This document shows, piece by piece, positions 49,616-61,405 of a stretch of DNA of 64,000 bases. Location of the stretch: contig NZ_CP114777.1 in assembly GCF_027359355.1 (NCBI RefSeq), forward strand, positions 1,860,001 to 1,924,000, written 5' to 3'. The notes under the pieces were generated by a model. That model was not told the origin of the DNA. It saw only the letters and a list, made by a program, of their open reading frames with translations, and did not search any database. This DNA is from Prochlorococcus marinus str. MIT 1214. Its GTDB lineage: Bacteria > Cyanobacteriota > Cyanobacteriia > PCC-6307 > Cyanobiaceae. Position 1 is the stretch's first letter; the number at the start of each line of letters is the position of its first letter. A program made the position numbers and the translations under genes.

Positions 49616-50323
49616 TTGTCAACAGTATTAATTACGGGAGCCTCTAGAGGGATTGGGAGAGCAACTGCTAAAGCTTTTGCTAATTCTGGATGGGATTTAC
49701 TGCTTATAGCCAGGTCTGAAGATGAACTAGAAAGCCTTGTAGAAGAAATTGATAACAAAAAAGTTAAGGTTTTCTTCCAGTCTATTGATCTCAGTAATCC
49801 CCAAAAAATATCTAAAGGAATAGATGAATTAATGAATAATGGTTTGACGCCATCAGTTTTAATAAATAATGCTGGAGTTGCTTGGACTGGAGATCTTTTA
49901 TCAATGCCACTTGAAAAATGGGAATGGATCATGCAAATGAATCTCACCAGTATCTTTCAGGTTTGCTCTGAGGTAGTCCCTTTTATGAGAAAAAAAGGAG
50001 GACTAGTTATCAACGTTAGTAGTCATGCTTCTCGAAAAGTTTTTCGACAATGGGGCGCCTATTGTGTTTCCAAAGCAGCATTAGCAAGTTTTACAAAATG
50101 CTTAGCAGAAGAAGAACGTCAGAATTCCATAAGAGCATGCACACTTACTCTTGGTTCAGTGAATTCATCTCTTTGGGATTCTGATAACGTTCGAGGGGAC
50201 TTCAATAGAGATTCGATGCTTTCTGTTGATCAAGTTGCTTCTGAACTCTTGCATCTTGCTAGTCAACCAATTAATCAAATTATCGAGGATGTAACTATGA
50301 TGCCTTCTACAGGAGCATTTTGA
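49616..50323 (+). CDS. Short-chain dehydrogenase/reductase
   Basis: This 235-residue SDR of the classical type has cofactor motif TGASRGIG at 7-14, NNAG at 84-87, the catalytic serine region NVSSHAS, and Y149-x3-K153 in GAYCVSKAAL. The TTG start at 49616 gives MSTVLITGAS. The position behind accA suggests FabG-like 3-oxoacyl-ACP reduction, but the sequence is diverged in the substrate part and the true substrate is unknown. It may be in the accA transcript (26-bp gap). Confidence 0.87.
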   Translation: MSTVLITGASRGIGRATAKAFANSGWDLLLIARSEDELESLVEEIDNKKVKVFFQSIDLSNPQKISKGIDELMNNGLTPSVLINNAGVAWTGDLLSMPLEKWEWIMQMNLTSIFQVCSEVVPFMRKKGGLVINVSSHASRKVFRQWGAYCVSKAALASFTKCLAEEERQNSIRACTLTLGSVNSSLWDSDNVRGDFNRDSMLSVDQVASELLHLASQPINQIIEDVTMMPSTGAF

Positions 50324-50353
50324 TCTAAGAGAAATTAGGATTAAATTTCTTTA

Positions 50354-51028
50354 TTAATTTTGTGCCCTTATTTCGCGAACAAGAGATTCAACTTTCTTGA
50401 TATCTTTAATACCTGGAGATATTTCAAGTCGACTAGAGGCATCAATCCCATCTGGTTTAAGTTTAGAAAAAATTTCCGGAATTATTTCACTAGATATTCC
50501 ACCAGCTAAGATCCAAGGAGCTTTAAAAGTTTTGTTAGTTAGTAATTCTATTGGGACTCTATTCCCAGTGCCTCCAAGTGATTTATTATCCCAGGCATCT
50601 AAGAGAATAGCATCAATATTTTTCTCATAATGACTTATTTTTTCTAAATCATTAATAGATTTTATCCTGAAGGCTTTCCATAATTTAATTATTGGAAATT
50701 CATTCTTTAATTCACGACAATAATCAACTGATTCATTCCCATGTAATTGGATTACCGATGGTGGAGTAGATCTGTTATTTATATATTTGACTTCCTCTAA
50801 TTTTTCATTTGCGATTACTAATACTTTCTCAATACTTGAAGAAACTTTTTCTACTTCATTAAAAATTCTTATACATTCTTCTTCTGTTACAAAACGAGGT
50901 GAATTTTTAACGCCAATAACTCCAATAGCATTTATCTTTAATTCCGCTATGGATCGTGCTTGAGAAGTCTTTGTAATTCCACAAATTTTTATTGCTGTTG
51001 ACTTTTTAGAAGTAGATTTTCTGATCAT
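50354..51028 (-). CDS. trpF: Phosphoribosylanthranilate isomerase
   Basis: TrpF catalyses an Amadori rearrangement in tryptophan synthesis. The 224-residue TIM barrel has catalytic cysteine in AIKICGIT near residue 15, QLHGNES, ILLDAWDNKSLGGTG, and WILAGGIS with the phosphate-binding loop, and the second catalytic aspartate in DGIDASSRLE. The 40-bp gap to the divergent protease start implies that promoters overlap. Confidence 0.94.
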   Translation of the reverse strand: MIRKSTSKKSTAIKICGITKTSQARSIAELKINAIGVIGVKNSPRFVTEEECIRIFNEVEKVSSSIEKVLVIANEKLEEVKYINNRSTPPSVIQLHGNESVDYCRELKNEFPIIKLWKAFRIKSINDLEKISHYEKNIDAILLDAWDNKSLGGTGNRVPIELLTNKTFKAPWILAGGISSEIIPEIFSKLKPDGIDASSRLEISPGIKDIKKVESLVREIRAQN

Positions 51029-51077
51029 TACCAGAACTTTTATTAGGATTAATTGAAATAGATTTTATTGAGAGCTT

Positions 51078-51082
51078 GGAGG
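51078..51082 (+). promoter_or_regulatory. Ribosome-binding site deciding a TTG start
   Basis: GGAGG lies 9 nt before the TTG at 51092, which begins MGSWEVMKIRGIPLRIHPS. The earlier in-frame TTG at 51068 lacks such a site, so 51092 is the preferred start of the M50 protease. Confidence 0.65.
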
Positions 51083-51091
51083 AATTTAAGT

Positions 51092-52330
51092 TTGGGTAGT
51101 TGGGAAGTTATGAAAATCAGAGGCATACCTTTGAGGATCCATCCAAGTTTGTTTTTGGTGTTCTTATATTTTACTTTGTCAGCCAGAAATCAGTTCGAGA
51201 CGCTTTTGGATGGACAAGCATCTATTTGGAATGGATGGGTGATTGGTGTTTTTACAGCTTCTCTGTTGTTTTTATCTATTTTATTGCATGAATTGGCTCA
51301 TTCTTTTGTCGCAATTGGAGAAGGTCTAAAAGTTAGAGACATAACACTTTTTTTTCTTGGAGGCATGGCTAATCTTGAAAAGGAATGTCCGACTTCAAAA
51401 GGAAGTTTAAAAATCGCAATTTCAGGTCCAGTTGTTAGTCTTTCGTTGGCTTTTTTAATGGTTTTATTAAGTAATAATTTATCAACATCAAATTTTATTC
51501 TCTCTAATTTATTTAAGCAGGTTGGTAGCCTCAATCTTTTGATAGGTGTATTTAATTTGCTTCCGATAATGCCTCTTGATGGTGGGGTAATCTTAAAATC
51601 TTTAATTTGGTATTTTACGGGGAGTAAAAGAGCAGGGATTAAAGCTGCAGTCGCCTCTGCAAAGTTAATTTCATTTTTTGCTATTTTTATTGGCATTTTA
51701 AGTTTACTTAGGGGTAACTTCTATATCGCACTTTGTTTTTCTATTATTGGTGTATTGATTTTTTCTTCATCTAAATCACAGAGTCAAATTATTCAAGTAC
51801 AAAAGATATTGTCTGAATTATATGTAAATCAGGTTTGTAGCCGTTCGTATAGGGTTCTAGAGGATGATTTGCCTGTGAAAGTTCTATCTAAATATAATTC
51901 TTTAAATAAAGATAATATTTTCAATAAAGAATGGATCCTTTTATGTAGAGAAGGGAGATGGGTTGGTTATGTTAATGAGGAAATATTAAAGAATATAGCT
52001 GTACAAAACTGGGATAAAAAGTTTCTTTATGAGTTTTCATTTCCAATAAATGAATTGCCATCAATTAGTGAAAAAGAATCATTATGGAAAGCAATAATTA
52101 AAATAGAAAAAACAAAAGATGGAAGGCTTCTTGTGCTATCAGTTTCTGGTCTTCCTATTGGAACTTTAGATAGAGTAGATATAGGGAAAGCAGTACTTAA
52201 AAAAATCGGATTAAATCTTCCAGATCAATTAATTAAAATAGCAAGAAAAGAGAATATTTATCCACTAGGATTAAATCTATTTAATATTGCACAATCAATG
52301 CTTTCGAGTGATTTAGATGAGGATCAATAA
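51092..52330 (+). CDS. Site-2 protease-like M50 membrane metalloprotease
   Basis: This intramembrane zinc protease has about 412 residues. The zinc motif HELAH is near residues 66-70 (ILLHELAHSF), and the second-site motif NLLPIMPLDGG supplies the aspartate. The N-terminal half has four to six membrane helices; the C-terminal part (about 245-400) is soluble and looks like degenerate CBS-type repeats. Such proteases cut membrane-bound anti-sigma factors or signal remnants; the client is unknown. The start was chosen from the GGAGG site. It overlaps the convergent lipoate ligase-like gene by 7 bp. Confidence 0.88.
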   Translation: MGSWEVMKIRGIPLRIHPSLFLVFLYFTLSARNQFETLLDGQASIWNGWVIGVFTASLLFLSILLHELAHSFVAIGEGLKVRDITLFFLGGMANLEKECPTSKGSLKIAISGPVVSLSLAFLMVLLSNNLSTSNFILSNLFKQVGSLNLLIGVFNLLPIMPLDGGVILKSLIWYFTGSKRAGIKAAVASAKLISFFAIFIGILSLLRGNFYIALCFSIIGVLIFSSSKSQSQIIQVQKILSELYVNQVCSRSYRVLEDDLPVKVLSKYNSLNKDNIFNKEWILLCREGRWVGYVNEEILKNIAVQNWDKKFLYEFSFPINELPSISEKESLWKAIIKIEKTKDGRLLVLSVSGLPIGTLDRVDIGKAVLKKIGLNLPDQLIKIARKENIYPLGLNLFNIAQSMLSSDLDEDQ

Positions 52331-53073
52331 TAAGTTATTCTTTTAAATTTATCCATAGCATAACGTCTTATCACCTCTTTATCTTCTTTATCTAATGTAT
52401 AATCAGAGATACGTAGATTGGGCCATGTTTTACTAAACGATTCTTTTAGAAAATTTATTACTTTATCTTTTTCTTTGGTTTCATTATTTATCTTTGGCGG
52501 ATCTGAATTAAAAACTTTTTTCCATAGGTTTTTTGATGGTTTCATTAAAATCTCTCCATGCTGAAGCAAGTGCCCCTTTCTCCAGTACTGGGCACTTCCA
52601 ATATACTTGTTTTTATCTTGATCAACTAAGTCAGCCAATGTTGAAGTTGAAAAACAATTATTATTAGAGATATTCACAGGTTGATTCCCAAAAAATAGAT
52701 CTACTCCAGCTTTTTTTAAACCATGTTTTAACCATTGAGTTGTTTTTAAATATGATTCTTTTTTATTCCTTGGTGGATATTTCCATATAAGAGCGTAAGT
52801 GAGCCCACTGCTATGAAGAACAGCTTTTCCTCCACTAGGTCTTCTTACAATTTTTAATTCTTGATTTTTTAAAAGTTCAATCCATGTTTTTGGTAGTTCT
52901 TTTTGATTTTTTCCAATCGACAACCAGTTTCCATCCCACGTATAAAAACGTATTGCCATATTGAAATTTTTGTCAGTAAATGACTTGTCTAATAGGAAGA
53001 GATCAATTGCCATTTGCTCTGGCCCACTCAATTCAAGAGGATTTATATAAAGGACTTCTTTTAGTTTGTTCAT
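52324..53073 (-). CDS. lplA: Lipoate-protein ligase A-like protein
   Basis: This 249-residue protein has the BPL/LplA/LipB catalytic fold. The motif RRPSGGKAVLHSSGLTYALIW and the downstream IGSAQYWRKGHLLQHGEILM are typical, including the lysine expected in the adenylate site. It would attach lipoate or octanoate to E2 or GcvH. Whether it is a ligase or an octanoyl-transferase cannot be told from the sequence. The C-terminal domain of larger LplA enzymes is missing, as in short forms. Confidence 0.85.
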   Translation of the reverse strand: MNKLKEVLYINPLELSGPEQMAIDLFLLDKSFTDKNFNMAIRFYTWDGNWLSIGKNQKELPKTWIELLKNQELKIVRRPSGGKAVLHSSGLTYALIWKYPPRNKKESYLKTTQWLKHGLKKAGVDLFFGNQPVNISNNNCFSTSTLADLVDQDKNKYIGSAQYWRKGHLLQHGEILMKPSKNLWKKVFNSDPPKINNETKEKDKVINFLKESFSKTWPNLRISDYTLDKEDKEVIRRYAMDKFKRITYY

Positions 53074-53233
53074 TTTAATTTTTAATTAACCGTCATAAAA
53101 AAGTTAGTTTATTGATATTCTCCTTTTTTATTATTTTTTTTTTTAATTTATAAATGCATTGAAAGAAGTCAAAGAATTGATTCCATTATTAATTAAGTTA
53201 ACATGAAGAAAAATCGAGACATTTTTATTTAAT

Positions 53234-53638
53234 TTGGGACAACCTCAACGAATTGAAGAGCCATTCAGAAGGAAGCGTTCAAAAAAAATCAGAAAGAGCA
53301 TTCCTTCGGTAAATAAAAAAATCGATGCTTTTACTCAAGTTTCTGAATTTCAGAAAGAAGAAGTTAGGAGGGAGCTTTTATATAGCCATGTGGGATTAAT
53401 TTTGAAGTTTGGATTATTTATTGTATTTGCAACCAGCCTCGTGAACTTAGGACTTGCTTCTCATCAACGTGTTAATAGAAATCTAGAGTTGTCATATTTA
53501 TTAGAGAAAGAATCAAAAAAACTTCATAAGTTAAGACTACGTTTTGATGAAATGTTTACTAATGGTGGGGAACAAAGTTTTTTTAAGGAGCAAGATCAGT
53601 GGATTACTCCAAATAGTGTCAGAGTTATCTGGCGATGA
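53234..53638 (+). CDS. Single-pass protein with extracytoplasmic coiled coil, unknown
   Basis: This 134-residue protein has a basic N-terminus (EEPFRRKRSKKIRKSIPSVN), one membrane helix at about 54-76 (HVGLILKFGLFIVFATSLVNLG), then a predicted coiled coil (LELSYLLEKESKKLHKLRLRF) and a short tail. The architecture recalls FtsB/DivIC septum initiators, but it is only topology. The start is TTG at 53234 with no strong ribosome-binding site. It lies 69 bp before por and could share its transcript. Confidence 0.72.
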   Translation: MGQPQRIEEPFRRKRSKKIRKSIPSVNKKIDAFTQVSEFQKEEVRRELLYSHVGLILKFGLFIVFATSLVNLGLASHQRVNRNLELSYLLEKESKKLHKLRLRFDEMFTNGGEQSFFKEQDQWITPNSVRVIWR

Positions 53639-53707
53639 TTCACTTTGCTTCTCTTAGGTTTAGATTTGTATTTGAAAATTGATTAAAAATAGTTTTTACT
53701 AAAGAAT

Positions 53708-54721
53708 ATGGCTCTAGTACAAGCTGCACCAGGAACTGTCTTAATTACTGGAACAACATCAGGAGTTGGTTTATATGCAACAAAGTCTTTAGTAGAGAGG
53801 GGTTGGAGGGTAATAACGGCAAATAGATGTTCTTTGAGAGCTGAAGCTTCTGCCTCAGCAATTGGATTACCTAGTAATAGTCCAAGACAACTTAAACATA
53901 TTCAAATTGATCTTGGCGACTTGGATAGTGTGCGCAATGGAGCGAAAATTCTTCTGGAGGATTTGGAAAAGCCATTGGATGCTTTGGTTTGTAATGCTGC
54001 TGTATATCTTCCTCGTTTAAAAAAACCTTTGAGATCTCCACAGGGGTATGAAATATCAATGGCAACAAATCATTTTGGACATTTTTTATTAATTCAGTTG
54101 CTTTTAGAAAATCTTAGTAAGTCTTCCAGACCAGTCTGGAAGGGAAGATCTTGGGGGATGGAATCTTCTAGAGTAGTTATCTTAGGAACTGTAACTGCTA
54201 ACAATAAAGAACTTGGAGGTAAAATACCAATACCAGCTCCGGCTGATCTAGGAAATCTATCTGGTTTTGAAGAAGGTTTTCTCGACCCCATATCAATGGC
54301 TAGTGGTAAACGTTTTAAACCAGGGAAAGCCTACAAGGACAGTAAGTTATGCAATATGATTACCACCCAAGAATTGCATAGGCGATTCAATTCTTCTCCA
54401 ATACTTTTTAGTTCTCTATATCCAGGATGTGTGGCGAATACAAGATTATTTAGAAACACTCCTAAACTTTTTCAATGGTTGTTTCCATGGTTCCAGAAAT
54501 TAATAACAGGGGGTTTTGTAAGTGAAGCGCTAGCTGGTGATAGGGTAGCCCAAGTAGTATCAGATCCTCAATTTGCTATTTCTGGTGTTCATTGGAGCTG
54601 GGGAAATAGACAACGCAAAGATAGACAACAGTTTTCACAAGAGTTGTCCGATCGTGTGACAGATCCAGTGACTTCTAGAAAAGTTTGGGAATTATCTATG
54701 GAATTAGTCGGTCTGAAATAA
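53708..54721 (+). CDS. por: Light-dependent protochlorophyllide oxidoreductase
   Basis: POR reduces protochlorophyllide to chlorophyllide using light and NADPH. The 337-residue SDR fold shows NADPH motif [23 protein letters not shown], and the catalytic Y209 and K213 in YKDSKLCNM, with [12 protein letters not shown] carrying a conserved cysteine. It is convergent with chlL, so both the light-dependent and the dark-operative route lie within 6 kb. The full-length protein has no odd features. Confidence 0.97.
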   Translation: MALVQAAPGTVLITGTTSGVGLYATKSLVERGWRVITANRCSLRAEASASAIGLPSNSPRQLKHIQIDLGDLDSVRNGAKILLEDLEKPLDALVCNAAVYLPRLKKPLRSPQGYEISMATNHFGHFLLIQLLLENLSKSSRPVWKGRSWGMESSRVVILGTVTANNKELGGKIPIPAPADLGNLSGFEEGFLDPISMASGKRFKPGKAYKDSKLCNMITTQELHRRFNSSPILFSSLYPGCVANTRLFRNTPKLFQWLFPWFQKLITGGFVSEALAGDRVAQVVSDPQFAISGVHWSWGNRQRKDRQQFSQELSDRVTDPVTSRKVWELSMELVGLK

Positions 54722-54737
54722 ACCTTCAAATAGTTAT

Positions 54738-57240
<2,503 letters not shown>

Positions 57241-57244
57241 TCTC

Positions 57245-58822
57245 ATGGAACTAACTCTCTGGACATACGAAGGACCTCCTCATATTGGAGCGATGAGGAT
57301 TGCTACGTCTATGAAAAAATTACATTATGTTTTACATGCTCCTCAAGGGGATACTTACGCTGACCTTCTTTTCACGATGATTGAACGCCGCGGAAGCAGA
57401 CCACCAGTAACTTATACAACTTTTCAAGCTAGAGATTTAGGTGGTGATACAGCAGAACTTGTAAAAGGACATATAAAGGAAGCCGTAGACAGATTTAAGC
57501 CAGAGACTCTTTTAGTTGGCGAAAGTTGTACAGCTGAATTAATTCAAGATCAGCCTGGATCATTGGCAAAAGGTATGGGCTTTGATATCCCAATTGTCAG
57601 CCTCGAATTACCTGCGTATAGCAAAAAGGAAAACTGGGGCGGATCTGAGACCTTTTATCAAATCGTAAGAACTTTACTCAAAGATCACTCTAATGAATCC
57701 AAACATACGTGGCAGGAAGAGAAAAGAAGACCGAGAGTAAATTTACTTGGCCCAACTTTGCTTGGCTTTAGATGTAGAGATGATGTTTTGGAAATACAAA
57801 AATTACTTGGTCAGTACGGGATAGATGTCAATGTTGTAGCGCCCTTAGGAGCATCACCCGCAGATATATTGCGAATCCCGAATGCTGATGTGAATGTTTG
57901 CCTCTATCCAGAAATAGCGGAATCAACTTGTATTTGGCTTGAAAGAAATTTAAATATTCCTTTTACAACAACAGTTCCTCTTGGCGTCGGAGCAACTCAG
58001 GATTTTCTAAAAGAATTACACGAAGTTTTAGAGATGGAAATCCCGCAATCAGTAAACGAATCTAATAATTCAAAATTAACATGGTACTCGAATTCAGTTG
58101 ATTCCAATTACTTAACAGGAAAAAGAGTCTTTATTTTTGGGGACGGAACACATGCCCTCGCGGCAGCAAGAATTGCTAATGAGGAACTTGGTTTTAAAGT
58201 TGTGGGCCTAGGAACTTATAGTCGTGAAATGGCTAGGAAAGTTCGTCCAGCTGCTAAGGCACTTGGTTTAGAGCCACTGATAACCAATGACTACTTGGAA
58301 GTAGAAGATGCGATAAAAGAAACCTCTCCAGAGCTAGTCCTTGGGACACAAATGGAGCGACATAGTGCAAAAAGACTTGGCATTCCATGTGCTGTAATCA
58401 GTACCCCAATGCATGTACAGGATGTACCTGCTCGATATAGCCCCCAAATGGGATGGGAGGGTGCAAATGTCATTTTTGATGACTGGGTTCATCCATTAAT
58501 GATGGGACTTGAGGAACATTTAATTGGAATGTTTAAGCATGACTTTGAATTCGTTGACGGTCATCAAAGTCATCTAGGACATTTAGGTGGGAAAGGAAAT
58601 CAAAATAAAAATAAAGATGCTATGAAAACAAACTTACAAGATTCAGTAATTAAAGACGGTGATCCTATCTGGACACATGAAGGTGAAAAAGAACTTTCGA
58701 AAATACCATTTTTTGTGAGAGGTAAGGTAAAAAGAAACACAGAGAATTATGCTCGCCAGGCAGGGTGCAGAGAAATCAACGAAGAAACTCTTTACGACGC
58801 TAAGGCTCATTATAAAGCCTAA
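57245..58822 (+). CDS. chlB: Light-independent protochlorophyllide reductase subunit B
   Basis: The 525-residue ChlB starts [20 protein letters not shown], with [19 protein letters not shown] carrying family-conserved positions and [19 protein letters not shown]. The C-terminal 60 residues form the PCP-reductase domain ([20 protein letters not shown]). It follows chlN in one transcript. Length and motifs are complete. Confidence 0.97.
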   Translation: MELTLWTYEGPPHIGAMRIATSMKKLHYVLHAPQGDTYADLLFTMIERRGSRPPVTYTTFQARDLGGDTAELVKGHIKEAVDRFKPETLLVGESCTAELIQDQPGSLAKGMGFDIPIVSLELPAYSKKENWGGSETFYQIVRTLLKDHSNESKHTWQEEKRRPRVNLLGPTLLGFRCRDDVLEIQKLLGQYGIDVNVVAPLGASPADILRIPNADVNVCLYPEIAESTCIWLERNLNIPFTTTVPLGVGATQDFLKELHEVLEMEIPQSVNESNNSKLTWYSNSVDSNYLTGKRVFIFGDGTHALAAARIANEELGFKVVGLGTYSREMARKVRPAAKALGLEPLITNDYLEVEDAIKETSPELVLGTQMERHSAKRLGIPCAVISTPMHVQDVPARYSPQMGWEGANVIFDDWVHPLMMGLEEHLIGMFKHDFEFVDGHQSHLGHLGGKGNQNKNKDAMKTNLQDSVIKDGDPIWTHEGEKELSKIPFFVRGKVKRNTENYARQAGCREINEETLYDAKAHYKA

Positions 58823-58833
58823 ATTTGGTCCTT

Positions 58834-59199
58834 CTAATTACGCCAATGAGAACTTTCTTGGCTCGATTTGATTAATCTCCAAACATTTCTTGATACCTTC
58901 TTAGCAATGAGACCACCTCTCTCAACTTTTGAGGAACCTGGCCTAACGCCAAGAAGTTTTGATACTTCTGAAGTGCTTAGTGGAGCTCCTGTTTCTATAG
59001 CTAGAGAAGTTAGTTCAAGTCTTTGACGCAGCTCATGCGTATCACATTTTTCGTCTTCTTTTAACCAATTCAAGTCTGCGATACCTTTGTCAGACAATTT
59101 TTGCATAAGACTTAATGAGACTAAGCCAAGCGCTTGCTCCGGATTGATTTCAGCGTTTGAGTTATTTTTTTTCGGATCCTTTGGCTGAGGGTCAGACAT
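58834..59199 (-). CDS. Small helical protein, possible helix-turn-helix
   Basis: This 121-residue protein has a disordered, charged N-terminus (PQPKDPKKNNSN), then helices, and a winged-helix-like region near 75-113 (LSTSEVSKLLGVRPGSSKVE, then GGLIAKKVSRNVWRLIK). It might bind DNA, but I recognise no named family. It lies between chlB (convergent, 11 bp) and the divergent csoS1D, with a 101-bp gap to the latter. Its persistence beside the carboxysome genes is the only functional clue. Confidence 0.65.
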   Translation of the reverse strand: MSDPQPKDPKKNNSNAEINPEQALGLVSLSLMQKLSDKGIADLNWLKEDEKCDTHELRQRLELTSLAIETGAPLSTSEVSKLLGVRPGSSKVERGGLIAKKVSRNVWRLIKSSQESSHWRN

Positions 59200-59300
59200 T
59201 CTTTAATCAGATCAGTATAAATTGAATTTATCGGCTTAAATTCAGCATGCAAGTCTTAATTGCTAGCTAAAAAGACAATCTTTGAGGTAGTATCCCGCCC

Positions 59301-60077
59301 ATGAGAAGATTCGCCACATTTGAAAATAATGAAAGGCGACTAGGTGGTAGCCAGAGAGTTACTGGCGCAGAAGTAACTGAATACCTTGCTGACGATCCAA
59401 AACGAGTAATAACAACTGATTCGGAAAAATCGTTAGTTGCTCGTCAAGCAAGTCATGTAAAACAAATTGAATTAAGAACATATGTATTTCTTGATTCTTT
59501 GCAACCTCAACTTGCGGCTTATATGGGAACTGCAAGTTCAGGATTTTTACCCATACCTGGTGATGCTTGTCTTTGGATGGAGGTTTCTCCTGGAATGGCT
59601 GTGCACAGGGTTACAGATATCGCACTAAAAGCCAGTAATGTTCGGTTAGGTCAAATGATCGTTGAAAGAGCATTTGGATCTCTGGCTCTTTATCATCGAG
59701 ATCAAAGCACAGTTCTACATTCAGGTGATGTCGTTTTAGATGCAATAGGAAGCACAATTGATAAGAGAACTAATCCTCAAGTTACTTGGACTGAAGTTAT
59801 TCGAGCTATCACTCCAGACCATGCTGTTTTGATCAATCGCCAAAATAGACGTGGCTCAATGATTCAATCTGGCATGAGTATGTTTATTCTTGAGACTGAA
59901 CCAGCGGGATATGTTTTGATGGCTGCAAACGAGGCAGAAAAATCATCAAACATCACAATTGTCGACGTGAAAGGAGTTGGTGCTTTTGGAAGATTGACTC
60001 TGGCTGGGAAAGAGGGTGATGTTGAGGAGGCAGCCGCGGCTGCGATGAGATCTATTGATCAAATAAATAGAAATTAA
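59301..60077 (+). CDS. csoS1D: Carboxysome shell protein CsoS1D, tandem BMC
   Basis: CsoS1D has two BMC domains that form pseudohexamers stacking into a gated pore of the alpha-carboxysome shell. The 258-residue protein has an N-terminal extension of about 50 residues, BMC-1 (about 52-150) and BMC-2 (about 155-250, [19 protein letters not shown] near the end). In cultures the gene sits just upstream of the cso operon, as here, and metabolite passage is the proposed role. It overlaps the convergent rdgB by 4 bp. Confidence 0.94.
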   Translation: MRRFATFENNERRLGGSQRVTGAEVTEYLADDPKRVITTDSEKSLVARQASHVKQIELRTYVFLDSLQPQLAAYMGTASSGFLPIPGDACLWMEVSPGMAVHRVTDIALKASNVRLGQMIVERAFGSLALYHRDQSTVLHSGDVVLDAIGSTIDKRTNPQVTWTEVIRAITPDHAVLINRQNRRGSMIQSGMSMFILETEPAGYVLMAANEAEKSSNITIVDVKGVGAFGRLTLAGKEGDVEEAAAAAMRSIDQINRN

Positions 60078-60664
60078 TTATTTTTAATTCCTATAGCTTT
60101 CAAAAGGTAAGGAGCTAATTCTCTAGCTGCTTTACCTCTACTTCCATGTTTTGATAATTGTGCATTATTTAATTCTCCATAAGTGCAATTAGTTTCACGA
60201 ACCCAAAATAATGATTCAAATTCCCCATTGGGATAAGCAGGCTTTTTTAGAATTTCACCCCAGCAAATTCCTATTGTATTTTTAATTATCTCTCCACCGT
60301 TAGTACAGAGAACCATTACGCTGCATACTTTTGCACTTCTGTAAGGACTGTCGCCAAGAGCAGTTAAAATTTTCTCTATCTTTTTTTCATTTGTGTCTGC
60401 AAGTCGCGCAGAAAAGATACCGGGAGCATTGCCAAGAGAATCAATTTCAAGTCCAGAATCATCAGCAATAGTCCAACTATTAGTTAATGCTGCTGCTGCT
60501 TTTGCTTTCAATATTGCATTATCAAGGTATGTTTTTCCTGTTTCTTCAACATCAAGAGAGCTAGGTTGTTTTTTAACTTCAATTGGGAGAGGCCCAAGCA
60601 TTGCCTCTATTTCGGCAACCTTCTTGGGATTACCACTAGCTATGGTTATTAGTGGATTTTTCAA
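60074..60664 (-). CDS. rdgB: dITP/XTP pyrophosphatase (HAM1/RdgB)
   Basis: RdgB removes non-canonical purine triphosphates. The 196-residue protein starts with [20 protein letters not shown], and has [21 protein letters not shown] and the family C-terminal [18 protein letters not shown]. It is the only minus-strand gene inside the carboxysome region, lying between csoS1D and csoS1; that order is often seen in Prochlorococcus. The start is ATG at 60664. Confidence 0.94.
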   Translation of the reverse strand: MKNPLITIASGNPKKVAEIEAMLGPLPIEVKKQPSSLDVEETGKTYLDNAILKAKAAAALTNSWTIADDSGLEIDSLGNAPGIFSARLADTNEKKIEKILTALGDSPYRSAKVCSVMVLCTNGGEIIKNTIGICWGEILKKPAYPNGEFESLFWVRETNCTYGELNNAQLSKHGSRGKAARELAPYLLKAIGIKNN

Positions 60665-60723
60665 ATCGAATAATTTAACTAGATCTATATAGTCTTACAG
60701 GAAGAAGTTAAAAACAATAGTCG

Positions 60724-60957
60724 TTGAATTTTTTAGATGATTTTGAGACAGTTTTGGGTGAACATTCCAACCCTGACGAAGCCAGGACACTGTCTCTTGC
60801 GAAAAAATACCTACACGAACAAGTTTACGCAATGCAATATCAGTATGTCCTAACCATTGATCGAACAGCGTTACTCAACTGTCGTAGCAAGGGTGATAAG
60901 TTCAGCTTATATATGGGACTAGAAACTGTAATCAGCGCTATTAGAAAATCCCCTTGA
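60724..60957 (+). CDS. Small hypothetical protein preceding csoS1
   Basis: This 77-residue protein (TTG start, MNFLDDFETVLGEHSNPDEA) is helical and charged with no membrane helix or BMC motif. It ends 63 bp before csoS1, so it could be co-transcribed with the shell and RuBisCO genes. I do not recognise the family. A role in carboxysome assembly is a guess from position only. Confidence 0.65.
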   Translation: MNFLDDFETVLGEHSNPDEARTLSLAKKYLHEQVYAMQYQYVLTIDRTALLNCRSKGDKFSLYMGLETVISAIRKSP

Positions 60958-61020
60958 CTAATTGCTCTTTGGCGGGCCATTGTCCCTCCTGAACATTCCA
61001 TCCCTTTACTGAAATAGGAC

Positions 61021-61332
61021 ATGGCTAGCGAAACAATGGGTATTGCTCTCGGCATGATCGAGACACGCGGATTAGTACCAGCTATTGAAGCTGCTGACGC
61101 GATGACCAAGGCGGCAGAAGTGCGCTTGATTGGTCGTGAGTTTGTTGGAGGTGGTTACGTAACAGTTTTAGTTCGTGGTGAAACTGGTGCGGTAAACGCC
61201 GCAGTTCGTGCAGGTGCAGACGCTTGTGAGCGTGTAGGTGACGGACTCGTTGCAGCTCACATCATTGCTCGTCCTCATCGTGAAGTTGAGCCTGCTTTGG
61301 GTAACGGTAACTTCTTGGGTCAGAAGGACTGA
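61021..61332 (+). CDS. csoS1: Carboxysome shell hexamer protein CsoS1
   Basis: This 103-residue single BMC-domain protein builds the hexagonal facets of the alpha-carboxysome. It begins MASETMGIALGMIETRGLVPAIEA, and VRLIGREFVGGGYVTVLVRG supplies the pore-loop region, followed by RPHREVEPALGN at the C-terminus. The start has a ribosome-binding site ATAGGAC upstream. The gap to cbbL is 73 bp and contains a hairpin. One csoS1 copy is visible here, against several in other cyanobacteria. Confidence 0.97.
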   Translation: MASETMGIALGMIETRGLVPAIEAADAMTKAAEVRLIGREFVGGGYVTVLVRGETGAVNAAVRAGADACERVGDGLVAAHIIARPHREVEPALGNGNFLGQKD

Positions 61333-61341
61333 TTTTTGACT

Positions 61342-61363
61342 AAGTCCTAAGAGGAGAGGACTT
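61342..61363 (+). promoter_or_regulatory. Hairpin in the csoS1-cbbL gap
   Basis: A perfect 7-bp stem (AAGTCCT 61342-61348 with AGGACTT 61357-61363) has an 8-nt loop AAGAGGAG. It lies between the csoS1 stop and the cbbL start, with no long T-run, so a processing or stability element is more likely than a terminator. Confidence 0.65.
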
Positions 61364-61405
61364 TTCAAATTTTCAACCTTCTAAACTAATTAACAGGAGC
61401 TATCA

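Noticed and set aside
53074-53233. Search for a psaM or other tiny photosystem gene before the protein at 53234
   Set aside because: No frame with a PsaM-like sequence or single helix was seen; the gap is poly-T and AT-rich.
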